Assembly (NCBI GenBank): GCA_900553655.1 | Contig: USEQ01000013.1 | Span: forward strand, 1 to 11,127 | Reading direction: 5' to 3' | Origin: an uncultured Slackia sp. | GTDB taxonomy: Bacteria; Actinomycetota; Coriobacteriia; Coriobacteriales; Eggerthellaceae | DNA length: 11,127 bases | In this document: positions 1-6,601 of the stretch, piece by piece | How the letters are laid out: each line of letters starts with the position of its first letter | How positions within the stretch are numbered: position 1 is the first letter of the stretch | The notes under the pieces: model-generated | Databases searched by the model: none | Told to the model about the DNA's origin: nothing | What the model saw: the letters and a program-made list of their open reading frames with translations, nothing else | Translations under genes and position numbers: made by a program

Positions 1-790
1 TTTTAGTCAGAAGGTTGTTGAGCGAAAGCGAAAGCGCCGTGAACGGATTCATGGACGTGCGGTGGGCCTCCCCTGCATGGGCTCGAGCCGCCGTGCACTC
101 CACCGGCGTAGGATAATACGGGTCGCTATCATCCATGACAACGCCGTCTTTGAAGCGGACAATGCGATCGGCGTAATCGGCAGCAAGATCCGGATTATGC
201 GTAACCATGACAACAAGACGGTCTTTGGCTACGTTTTTGAGAATCTCCATGACCTGTACGCTCGTTTCCGAATCGAGCGCTCCGGTGGGCTCGTCGGCAA
301 GAACGATAGAAGGGTTGTTCACCAAGGCGCGCGCAATGGCGACGCGCTGCATCTGCACGCCGGACATCTGATTGGGCTTCTTGTGCAGCTGGTCGCCCAG
401 ACCCACTTGCTCGAGAGCGGCGACGGCGCGCGCACGACGCTCGGATTTCGAAACTCCCGAAAGTGTCAGCGCCAATTCCACATTGGAAAGCACATCCTGG
501 TGAGGAATGAGGTTGTAGCTCTGAAACACAAAGCCTACGCTGTGATTTCGGTACGAATCCCAGTCGCGGTCTCTGTATTCCTTAGTGGAAACGCCGTTGA
601 TGACCAGATCACCCGAAGTATAACGGTCAAGACCACCAACGATGTTGAGCATGGTGGTTTTACCGCAACCGGACTGACCGAGAATAGCAACGAATTCGCT
701 ATCGCGAAATTGCAGGCTGACGCCCTTCAGGGCATGCACCGTCGCATCCCCCGAAACGTAGTCTTTCTTGATGTCTTTCAGCTCGAGCAT
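1..790 (-). CDS. Fused ABC transporter ATPase/permease (MacB/FtsX type), 3' end missing
   Basis: The first 263 codons of a gene that continues past the left edge. Residues 1 to about 220 are a complete MacB/LolD-class ATPase domain: Walker A GQSGCGKT at 38-45, Q-loop Q90, signature MSGVQ at 142-146, Walker B and D-loop VLADEPTGALDS at 163-174, switch His198. The usual LSGGQ signature reads MSGVQ, with Val in place of the second Gly. After a linker the frame stays open into a segment at 247-263 (MNPFTALSLSLNNLLTKK) that resembles the start of the membrane part in large fused ATPase/permease proteins, so I infer a fusion rather than a stand-alone ATPase. Such proteins are usually assigned to export of peptides, antibiotics or lipoproteins; the substrate cannot be told here. 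The start at 790 gives the canonical MLELKDIKKDY opening, with a weak purine-rich AAAGAAAG upstream. The preceding flavoprotein gene has its own terminator, so this is probably an independent unit. Confidence 0.88.
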   Translation of the reverse strand, partial: MLELKDIKKDYVSGDATVHALKGVSLQFRDSEFVAILGQSGCGKTTMLNIVGGLDRYTSGDLVINGVSTKEYRDRDWDSYRNHSVGFVFQSYNLIPHQDVLSNVELALTLSGVSKSERRARAVAALEQVGLGDQLHKKPNQMSGVQMQRVAIARALVNNPSIVLADEPTGALDSETSVQVMEILKNVAKDRLVVMVTHNPDLAADYADRIVRFKDGVVMDDSDPYYPTPVECTAARAHAGEAHRTSMNPFTALSLSLNNLLTK

Positions 791-812
791 ACCGGTAGTC
801 TTTCTTTACGGT

Positions 813-830
813 GTAAAAAATACTATTTAC
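813..830 (-). promoter_or_regulatory. Possible operator/promoter upstream of the ABC transporter gene
   Basis: An 18-base imperfect palindrome, read on the minus strand as GTAAATAGTATTTTTTAC: GTAAATA and TTTTTAC arms (six of seven positions pair) around a 4-base centre. It lies 23-40 bases upstream of the ABC start and overlaps TAGTAT, a possible -10 element. A second -10-like TATAGT lies at 850-855. Size and position resemble a TetR-type operator. No regulator gene is visible nearby, so this is only a suggestion. Confidence 0.25.
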
Positions 831-912
831 GAGATGGTTAAGCACGTAAACTATACCGCAGCAGATTGAGAGACCCGCTCACCGTTACCTTTCCGTTGAG
901 CCTTGTTGCATT

Positions 913-948
913 AAAAAACGCCGCTCTTTCTAACGAAAGAGCGGCGTT
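913..948 (-). terminator. Rho-independent terminator of the flavoprotein gene
   Basis: A 14-bp perfect stem: 917-930 pairs with 935-948 around a 4-base loop. Read on the minus strand it is followed by a T-run (the A-run 913-918 on the plus strand). It lies about 105 bases after the flavoprotein stop codon and separates that gene from the ABC transporter gene. Confidence 0.9.
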
Positions 949-1051
949 CCGTCCGGCCGCCTCAAGGGAGGGGTTGGCGGCTCTGTTGAGACCCGAATAA
1001 TCGAGACGGGTATTGTGAATCCGCAGATTATCAGCACACGCAGAAGATGGG

Positions 1052-2677
1052 CTATGCGTTCGCCGCACTTTCTCCCGCAACATAACCGTGCGTTGCAGCA
1101 AGACCGTTCGACCCACCATGCAACAGGGTTTCGTAACTAGACCCGAAACGATATCCGACCGTATTGCCTGCTGCATACAAGCCAGGAATAGGGTCGCGAT
1201 TTGCATCAAGAACCTGAAGTTTTTCGTTGCAGCGAACGCCGCCGAGAGTGCAATAGAATAGATACGTCATCTTCCAGGCTTGGAAAGGACCATCGTCAAT
1301 AGGGTCGAGATACCTCTTTGCCTTCATGAAATCAGTGTCTTCACCCGCTTCGCACATCTCGTTATAGCGCTCCACCGTAGCAACAAGATTGTCGGCAGGA
1401 ACGCCGATCATATCGGCGAGCTCCTCGATTGTATCGGCTTCATAATGCTCGGTGCTCTCGATATCGAACACCTGCGCAGCCTGCTCTCGATCATAGCCAA
1501 ACGAAGACGGCATCTCGAAATCGTTCGTAGGAATAATCTGCCATACAAAATTGCCATCACCAGGCAATTCGGCAATCAGGTGGCTGCTGGTTAAAAGCGA
1601 CGTGCATTCGTTCATGAAACGCTCGCCCTTAGTGTCAACCAACAAATACGGGAAGCTACGCCAGGCTGTAGTCTGCCAAGAGGCGTAACCGCTACGATCC
1701 TCCATTTCGGCACCAGCCCAACAAAGCATTTTATGACCCAAGCCATCGTCCATCGTCTCGTCGACAGGGTCACCGCCCATATAGGCATTATAGGCGTTGT
1801 TACTCAGCGCCCATTGAGCAAAATCCGGTGCAAAGAAGCGTTTCATCATGGCTTCGTTCGATCCGAAACTACCCGTGCACATTACAACGCCCTTGCTAGC
1901 TTTGTAATAAACTTTCTTATCGCCTTGGCTGGCGATAACGCCAGTTACTGCGCCCGAATCATCTTTCACAATGAGTTCAGCACGCGTGTTGTAATCAGTA
2001 ACGACACCCTTGTCTTCCAAAAAGTCGTGAATATTATGGGTGAAGTCCGTCAGAATATCTGTCTTTTCGGAGAAGGCGACGCCCGTCGAGATATAGGAAT
2101 TGATTTCCTGCGTAGGGTCGGGAAAAATCCCCTCAAGACTCAGGGGCTGGCAATACTGGCCATACGGCTCGCAGAAATCTTTAACAAGATTGTCGAGGAT
2201 TTCGCCCGAGCGATTGCACCACACAGCGTTAAGCTTCATATCCGAGCGATACTGCGTTAGATTGAACATTTGGTTTGCGACCTGAATCTTGTCATACTCC
2301 GGCAAACCCTGCGAAAGCTGCGTTTCGGAATTCAGGAACGATATCGTCATTCCTCCGATATGGGGCGCTCCGTTACGTTCAATAACCGTCACTTGCGCAC
2401 CATTCTTCAACGCACCATATGCCGCCATGGAGCCCGAAAGCGCCGAGCCTACAATAAGAACTTCACATTCCTTAGTTTCTTCGCAATCTGCAGGCGTTAG
2501 CACTGGAGCCTCTCCGAGCCATGACTTGTCATCGTATTCGTTTGAGGACTGTTCGCCGCTTGTTCCCTCCTTGCCCACGGTCTCGGGGGTTCCGCAGCCC
2601 GTAAGACTCGCAGCACCCAGCCCAAAAAGACCAGCGGCAGCCCCCGCTTTCAGGAAATTTCGCCTTGTAAGATCCAT
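1052..2677 (-). CDS. Tat-exported lipoprotein FAD-dependent oxidoreductase (FAD_binding_2, fumarate reductase/KstD-like)
   Basis: A 541-residue flavoprotein, close to the usual length of soluble single-subunit reductases of this superfamily. Residues 1-28 form a Tat lipoprotein signal: twin-arginine TRRNFLK at 4-10, hydrophobic stretch, lipobox LTGC at 25-28. The mature protein should therefore be folded with FAD before export and anchored on the outer face of the membrane. The dinucleotide fold is at 72-101, but the usual GxGxxG reads G77-S-A79-L-S-G82, Ala replacing the middle Gly; acidic E100 ends strand 2. The C-terminal FAD segment is at 499-536 (GLYAAGN, then GGSNGLAATHGYVAGE). Compared from memory with Shewanella fumarate reductase, the catalytic Arg, substrate His and second Arg align with L361, C476 and about L519, so fumarate is unlikely. 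The GN...GSSY...GG pattern at 504-522 is nearer 3-ketosteroid dehydrogenases. No CxxCH haem motif is present, so the electron donor is a separate protein. The strong Shine-Dalgarno GAGGAGGGG fixes the start. It is divergent from a LysR regulator that probably controls it. Confidence 0.9.
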   Translation of the reverse strand: MDLTRRNFLKAGAAAGLFGLGAASLTGCGTPETVGKEGTSGEQSSNEYDDKSWLGEAPVLTPADCEETKECEVLIVGSALSGSMAAYGALKNGAQVTVIERNGAPHIGGMTISFLNSETQLSQGLPEYDKIQVANQMFNLTQYRSDMKLNAVWCNRSGEILDNLVKDFCEPYGQYCQPLSLEGIFPDPTQEINSYISTGVAFSEKTDILTDFTHNIHDFLEDKGVVTDYNTRAELIVKDDSGAVTGVIASQGDKKVYYKASKGVVMCTGSFGSNEAMMKRFFAPDFAQWALSNNAYNAYMGGDPVDETMDDGLGHKMLCWAGAEMEDRSGYASWQTTAWRSFPYLLVDTKGERFMNECTSLLTSSHLIAELPGDGNFVWQIIPTNDFEMPSSFGYDREQAAQVFDIESTEHYEADTIEELADMIGVPADNLVATVERYNEMCEAGEDTDFMKAKRYLDPIDDGPFQAWKMTYLFYCTLGGVRCNEKLQVLDANRDPIPGLYAAGNTVGYRFGSSYETLLHGGSNGLAATHGYVAGESAANA

Positions 2678-2685
2678 TCTGAATC

Positions 2686-2694
2686 CCCTCCTCG
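2686..2694 (-). promoter_or_regulatory. Strong ribosome binding site of the flavoprotein gene
   Basis: Minus-strand GAGGAGGGG ends 8 bases before the ATG at 2677. It is the strongest Shine-Dalgarno in the window apart from that of serA, and it fixes the start so that the Tat motif falls at residues 4-10. Confidence 0.75.
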
Positions 2695-2719
2695 ATTACA
2701 GCTCACGAAAGACATACCC

Positions 2720-2748
2720 TCGCAAGCCAACCCCTTGACGTCTTGCGA
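2720..2748. promoter_or_regulatory. Inverted repeat in the flavoprotein/LysR intergenic region, candidate operator
   Basis: Perfect 7-bp arms TCGCAAG (2720-2726) and CTTGCGA (2742-2748) with a 15-base spacer, so the arm centres are 22 bases apart, about two helical turns. It lies 43-71 bases upstream of the flavoprotein start. Either it is a LysR-type binding site spanning the promoter region or it forms a stem in the flavoprotein leader RNA. I could not find a convincing -10/-35 pair for the flavoprotein gene. The AT-rich stretch 2787-2810 is the most promoter-like part of the gap. Confidence 0.4.
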
Positions 2749-2879
2749 ACGCCCTTTCATGCCTCTATTCTGTCGGCAGGTAGAGATTCTTTAAATAAAC
2801 AGATTTTTTTGACATCGAAACGAAGTGCTTACTGCACACAAGAAAACAGGGCGTCAGATATCGTAGCGATCAAAAAGAC

Positions 2880-2894
2880 TGCGCACCGTGCGCA
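2880..2894. promoter_or_regulatory. Perfect 15-base palindrome just upstream of the LysR gene, candidate autoregulatory operator
   Basis: TGCGCAC C GTGCGCA: perfect 7-bp arms around a single C, ending 26 bases before the preferred ATG of the LysR gene. Its length is T-N13-A rather than the classic LysR T-N11-A. It overlaps the alternative GTG start at 2888, which argues mildly that translation really begins at 2921. A TTGACA -35-like hexamer lies at 2809-2814 on the plus strand, but no good -10 follows it. Confidence 0.4.
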
Positions 2895-2920
2895 ATAGCC
2901 TGAAAAAGAAAGACGAAGGC

Positions 2921-3811
2921 ATGGACATCAAGGTTTACCGTTATTTCACCGCTCTCGCCAGAACAAAAAACTATGTCAGAGCCGCCAAGGAGCTCTATAT
3001 AACGCCTCAGGGACTTTCGTCCTCTATCAAAAGGCTTGAATCCTCTTTAGAGGTGCCCTTATTCGATTCCAAGTCGGGATCTATTGAGCTCACCGAATAC
3101 GGCACCATCCTTTACCGACGCGTACGAAGCATCCTTCGCGAACACGATGAAATGCAGGAAGAGATTCGCTCTCTTTATCGGCGCAAATCAGGTCGAATAC
3201 TCCTGTCTGCGTCCACCGGCATTTTCAACGTCATTCCGCGAGAAGCCGTTAGAAACTTCAATAAAACATCTAAGACTGGGGCACACGTCGACGTATCGAG
3301 AACCGTAGTTGATTACGACTGCGAAACGAGTCTGATAGAACGAACGTGCGATTTCGCGCTCCTCAACGACCCTGTAGACCACTCGGTTCTTGCTTCTATT
3401 CCTCTTCAAAAGGATATGATGTTTCTTTGGGCCCCTGCCGATTCTCCGCTTGCAGGCAAAGACGAGCTCGATATAAGAGACCTAGACGGACTTACCATCT
3501 CCTGCGTCACATCCCAGGAATTCAAGACCTCGCGCAAAAACGAAAGCATCCTTCATGAACATGCGCCTCATTGCACCCTTCTTTACGAAGATGAAATGAT
3601 TTCGGTTGTTGAAGCGGCCCTCAGAAACAGAGGGTACGCACTTCTGCCGCGTGTCCATGCGCTCGCCTTCCAGCGCGAAAATCATGCAGCCATTCCTGTA
3701 AGAAACCTAGACTGGGGCTTTTCCATTGCATATCGAGCAGACCGAACCCTAAGTCCGCAAGACGAAGAATTCCTTGACTTCATGAAAGGCTATCAACGAT
3801 TCTACTGTTAG
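2921..3811 (+). CDS. LysR-type transcriptional regulator, divergent from the flavoprotein
   Basis: A 296-residue protein of normal length for the LysR family. Residues 1-60 are the winged helix-turn-helix: MDIKVYRYFTALARTKNYVRAAKEL, then ITPQGLSSSIKRLE as recognition helix at about 27-40, and the wing with PLFDSKSGSIELTEYG. A linker helix follows to about 85, then the two-lobed effector-binding domain to about 290. The effector cannot be read from the sequence. The start is chosen because LysR proteins normally begin right at the first helix. An in-frame GTG at 2888 would add 11 residues (MRNSLKKKDEG) and lies inside a palindrome. Neither start has a good Shine-Dalgarno: GAAGG sits only one base from the ATG, with a weaker AGAAAGA at good spacing. 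It is the only plus-strand gene, back-to-back with the flavoprotein, the classic arrangement for a LysR activator and its target. Hand counts of sampled lines give lower GC here than in galE and DUF1015. Confidence 0.9.
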   Translation: MDIKVYRYFTALARTKNYVRAAKELYITPQGLSSSIKRLESSLEVPLFDSKSGSIELTEYGTILYRRVRSILREHDEMQEEIRSLYRRKSGRILLSASTGIFNVIPREAVRNFNKTSKTGAHVDVSRTVVDYDCETSLIERTCDFALLNDPVDHSVLASIPLQKDMMFLWAPADSPLAGKDELDIRDLDGLTISCVTSQEFKTSRKNESILHEHAPHCTLLYEDEMISVVEAALRNRGYALLPRVHALAFQRENHAAIPVRNLDWGFSIAYRADRTLSPQDEEFLDFMKGYQRFYC

Positions 3812-3906
3812 CACACGTTTCTCATTCTTCCGTCTCAAGGCTCCATCGAAAAGAACCCGTCACACACAGGCCCGAAACACCCTGAAACCCTATATTAGAT
3901 CGAGAC

Positions 3907-3939
3907 AAAACAGCCGCCGAGCATTACTTCGGCGGCTGT
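3907..3939 (-). terminator. Rho-independent terminator of galE
   Basis: An 11-bp perfect stem, 3910-3920 with 3929-3939, around an 8-base loop. On the minus strand it is followed by TTTTGTCT. It lies about 40 bases past the galE stop. On the plus strand it is followed by AAATC and has no T-run, so it does not obviously serve the convergent LysR gene. No other terminator was seen in 3812-3906. Confidence 0.85.
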
Positions 3940-3980
3940 AAATCACAGATTTAAGATTGTCTAAACTCAACTCAAGGAGT

Positions 3981-5048
3981 TTACTCCGCATACCCATTAG
4001 GATTGCTGGACTGCCAACGCCAGGAATCCTCGCACATGCGGTCGAGGTCGTATTCGGCCTCCCAGCCAAGCAGGTCCTTCGCCTTCGCCGGGTCTGCGTA
4101 ATTCGTGGCAATGTCTCCCGCGCGGCGCGGCTGGATGTCGTAAGGAAGCTCCTTGCCGCAGGCACGCTCAAATGCATGAATAACGTCAAGGACGCTCGAT
4201 CCTTTGCCCGTGCCAAGGTTTACCACCTCGACGCCCGTCTTGCCGGCCATCCACTTCAGGGCGGCAACATGGCCTCGAGCCAGGTCGACGACATGGATGT
4301 AGTCGCGCACGCCCGTGCCGTCAGGCGTCGGATAGTCGTCGCCGAACACGCGCACGGCAGCGAGCTTACCGACCGCAACCTGAGCAACATAAGGAACGAG
4401 ATTGTTCGGGATACCCTTGGGGTCCTCGCCAATTAGACCGCTCTCGTGAGCTCCGATGGGATTGAAATAGCGAAGAAGAACAACGTCCCATTCAGGGTCT
4501 GCGGTATGCAGGTCGGTCAGGATTTGCTCGATCATCCACTTCGTCCAACCGTAGGGATTGGTAGCGGGCTTCTTCTCCGCAGACTCGGACAGGGGCACAC
4601 TCTCCGGCTCTCCATACACCGTTGCGGAGCTGGAGAACACGATGGACTTGCAGCCGTACTCGCGCATCACGTCGCACAGCACAAACGTGCCCGTAAGATT
4701 GTTGTGGTAATACTCGAGCGGCTTCTCGACGCTTTCGCCGACAGCTTTGTAGCCAGCAAAGTGAATGACGGCATCAATCTTATTCTCCTCGAACACGGCA
4801 GACAGAGCCTCGCGGTCGAGAATGTTCAGCTCGTAAAATTTCAAGCCATCCACGGCGTCCGCAGGAGCCTTACCCGCCGCAGCAGAGTCGGCCACGATCG
4901 AACGGACGCGATCGAGAGCAACCTCGCTGGAATTGGAGAGGTCGTCCACAACGACGACGCCATAGCCAGCTTCGAGCAGCTCGATGCACGTGTGGCTTCC
5001 GATGAATCCGGCACCGCCAGTGACCAGAATATTCTTCTTCTCAGACAT
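3981..5048 (-). CDS. galE: UDP-glucose 4-epimerase
   Basis: Interconverts UDP-galactose and UDP-glucose with tightly bound NAD in the cytoplasm, serving the Leloir pathway and supply of UDP-galactose for surface polysaccharides. The 355-residue protein is an extended short-chain dehydrogenase: NAD motif GGAGFIG at 11-17, VVVDDLSNSS for cofactor specificity, HFAGYKAVGES, catalytic SSSATVYG at 139-146 (S141 by spacing) and Y166-x-x-x-K170 in NPYGWTK. The sugar-binding part continues with LRYFNPIGAH and GTGVRDYIHVVDLA. It is slightly longer than the roughly 338 residues of the E. coli enzyme, partly from an Ala-rich stretch near 53-66. The start at 5048 has GAAAGG six bases upstream; an in-frame ATG at 5096 would add 16 residues unlike the family and is rejected. 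No other galactose genes are adjacent. It is probably a single-gene unit with its own terminator. Confidence 0.96.
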   Translation of the reverse strand: MSEKKNILVTGGAGFIGSHTCIELLEAGYGVVVVDDLSNSSEVALDRVRSIVADSAAAGKAPADAVDGLKFYELNILDREALSAVFEENKIDAVIHFAGYKAVGESVEKPLEYYHNNLTGTFVLCDVMREYGCKSIVFSSSATVYGEPESVPLSESAEKKPATNPYGWTKWMIEQILTDLHTADPEWDVVLLRYFNPIGAHESGLIGEDPKGIPNNLVPYVAQVAVGKLAAVRVFGDDYPTPDGTGVRDYIHVVDLARGHVAALKWMAGKTGVEVVNLGTGKGSSVLDVIHAFERACGKELPYDIQPRRAGDIATNYADPAKAKDLLGWEAEYDLDRMCEDSWRWQSSNPNGYAE

Positions 5049-5102
5049 AGAACGCCTTTCGTTCGCTCGCGCACAACGGCGCGTTGGAAACAGCATGCCC
5101 TC

Positions 5103-5108
5103 ATTGTA
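5103..5108 (-). promoter_or_regulatory. galE: Candidate -10 element for galE
   Basis: Minus-strand TACAAT lies 54 bases before the galE start, a good match to the -10 consensus at a sensible distance. The matching -35 position (TTTCGC or TTCGCG) is poor, so this is weak. The aminotransferase upstream has no clear terminator, so read-through into galE is also possible. Confidence 0.3.
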
Positions 5109-5243
5109 CGATCAGGGCGTAATTCCCGCGAAAAATTCATGTTGTCGAGATCAAACGCACGACAGCCGCCGAGCCGCAAGTTTGTCCGAGTGCGTTCGAA
5201 TGATTCGAGACTTTCTTTTCGGAGACAGCGGGCGCAAGCGCGA

Positions 5244-5263
5244 GATGTTTCACGTGAAACATC
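5244..5263. other. parS centromere site (ParB/Spo0J binding site)
   Basis: The 16-mer TGTTTCACGTGAAACA at 5246-5261 is identical to the consensus chromosomal parS site described in Bacillus subtilis and conserved across many phyla. Here the perfect palindrome extends to 20 bases (GA before, TC after). It sits between genes, 33 bases after the aminotransferase stop. ParB loads at such sites, spreads along neighbouring DNA and recruits SMC/condensin for chromosome segregation. parS sites cluster near the replication origin in most bacteria. There is no T-run on either side, and a palindrome without a loop makes a poor terminator. Confidence 0.92.
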
Positions 5264-5295
5264 GGAAGATCCTACCTTCCTCCCATCGAGCCCGC

Positions 5296-6435
5296 TTACG
5301 CACGAAGCTTGCCCACGAACTCCTCGAGCCGGTCGAGACCCTGCACGATATCCTCCATTGAACAGCAATACGATAAGCGCACGAAGCCTTCGGCCCCGAA
5401 AAACACTCCGGGAACCAACGCGACGCGGGCTTCCTTGATGAGACGTGTGCAAAATTCCTCGGAAGACATTCCGAATTCTCGAATAGAGGGAAACGCGTAG
5501 AACGCACCCTCAGGGCGGACGGTTTCAAGCCCCATCTCGTCCAGGCGGCGCAGCACCACATCGCGACGCGCGCTATACACCTCGCGCGCTGGCGCAACAT
5601 CTTTCTCGAGAGCTCGCACGGCAGCGTGCTGAACAAATGCAGGCACGGACGAAACCATATACTGATGCACCTTTGCCATCTGGGACGAGAGGGACTCATC
5701 CGCCGCAACCCATCCGAGTCGCCAGCCTGTCATGGCGTACGGCTTGGAAAAACTGTCGCACACAATAACCCGATCGCGCAGCTGGGGATATTCGGCGGCA
5801 AAGCTCTTGTATCCTTCTTCGTATACCAACTGCCCGTACACATCGTCACAAATAACGAACACGTCACGCTCCTTTGCGAAGCGGGCGACCGCAGCAAGAC
5901 TTTCCCCATTCAAGATACAACCCGTGGGATTGTTCGGAGACGTTATGACGATGGCCTTCGTATGCTGCGAAGCTGCGGATTCCAACATTTCGCCGGTGAT
6001 CTGAAACGCCGCATCGCTCGTGTCCACGAGGACAGGAGTTGCGCGATTGATTGTAATGATGGACTCGTAAAGCGTGAAGGCGGGCGTAGGCACGATAACC
6101 TCATCGCCCGGGTTGAGAACGCTTGTCAGAGCAACGAAGAGCGCTTCGGTGGCACCGCACGTCAGAATGATTTCTTGTGGCGCGTAGTGCTTACCGAACG
6201 AAGCCATGTGCTCACTCAGGGCGTTGCGAGCGAAATCATATCCGTTGTTCGGGGGATAGTGAGTAAATCCGGCGGCAAGATCGGCAGGAACCTCAGCCTT
6301 CACCTCGTCGGACGTATCCGCATCCGGCTCTCCGAGCGTAAGCGAAATACAGCCAGGCGTCTCTTTTGCCATGGCGGCGAATCGGCGAATGCCGGAAAGC
6401 TTGAGCTCGTCGAGCGTCGTATTGAGGGAGAGCAT
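5296..6435 (-). CDS. PLP-dependent class I/II aminotransferase (PatA/AspC-like)
   Basis: A 379-residue fold-type I aminotransferase, normal length for the aspartate aminotransferase Ib group. Visible motifs: SLTLGEPD at 31-38, TCGATEAL at 92-99, SPNNPTG at 166-172 (the Asn contacts PLP), CDDVY at 196-200 with D197 for the pyridine nitrogen and Y200 for the PLP hydroxyl, Schiff-base lysine K231 in SFSKPYAMTGWRLGW, and R353 in FVRLSY for the substrate carboxylate. N- and C-terminal blocks (LSGIRRF; GAFYAFPSIREFGM; SMEDIVQGLDRLEEFV) resemble, from memory, Bacillus PatA (N-acetyl-diaminopimelate aminotransferase) and related aspartate/aromatic aminotransferases. The exact amino donor and acceptor cannot be decided, so no symbol is given. 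GAAAGG lies six bases before the start. The citrate synthase terminator lies upstream, so it probably has its own promoter within 6436-6540, where I saw no clear -10/-35 pair. Confidence 0.93.
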   Translation of the reverse strand: MLSLNTTLDELKLSGIRRFAAMAKETPGCISLTLGEPDADTSDEVKAEVPADLAAGFTHYPPNNGYDFARNALSEHMASFGKHYAPQEIILTCGATEALFVALTSVLNPGDEVIVPTPAFTLYESIITINRATPVLVDTSDAAFQITGEMLESAASQHTKAIVITSPNNPTGCILNGESLAAVARFAKERDVFVICDDVYGQLVYEEGYKSFAAEYPQLRDRVIVCDSFSKPYAMTGWRLGWVAADESLSSQMAKVHQYMVSSVPAFVQHAAVRALEKDVAPAREVYSARRDVVLRRLDEMGLETVRPEGAFYAFPSIREFGMSSEEFCTRLIKEARVALVPGVFFGAEGFVRLSYCCSMEDIVQGLDRLEEFVGKLRA

Positions 6436-6529
6436 GCGTTACCTTTCGTGTATGGTTTCATTGCGATTGCAAGTCTGAGCATCTCGCGAAAGTCTGTTTA
6501 CGGGACTTTTTCGTTTTCGATCCTACGGA

Positions 6530-6580
6530 CAAACAAGAAAACGAACGGCCGCCATCGAAGCCTGCCGATGACGGCCGTTC
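6530..6580 (-). terminator. Rho-independent terminator of citrate synthase
   Basis: Outer stem 6543-6551 with 6572-6580 (9 bp), one C/A mismatch, then an inner stem 6553-6557 with 6566-6570 and an 8-base loop. On the minus strand it is followed by a T-rich tail (GTTTTCTTGTTTGTC). It begins about 20 bases after the citrate synthase stop and ends that transcript before the aminotransferase. Confidence 0.85.
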
Positions 6581-6601
6581 AGCCGTGAAGAATTTTAAGC
6601 C

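Noticed and set aside
62..841. Open frame of 259 codons on the plus strand
   Set aside because: It is antisense to the clearly recognised ABC ATPase domain and matches no family.
866..996. Short repeated TTGAGA(GA)CCCG segments near 866 and 985
   Set aside because: Too short and imperfect to call a repeat element; no array or duplication structure around them.
5049..5096. Longer galE start at 5096 adding 16 residues
   Set aside because: The extension is Arg-rich and unlike the family, and the ATG at 5048 has a well-spaced GAAAGG and gives the normal N terminus before the NAD motif.
4446..5438. Plus-strand open frame of 330 codons crossing the parS gap
   Set aside because: It covers galE antisense, the intergenic region and the aminotransferase end. 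The peptide is low in recognisable features and the genes opposite are certain.
5626..6588. Plus-strand open frame of 320 codons
   Set aside because: Antisense to the aminotransferase; no family resemblance.
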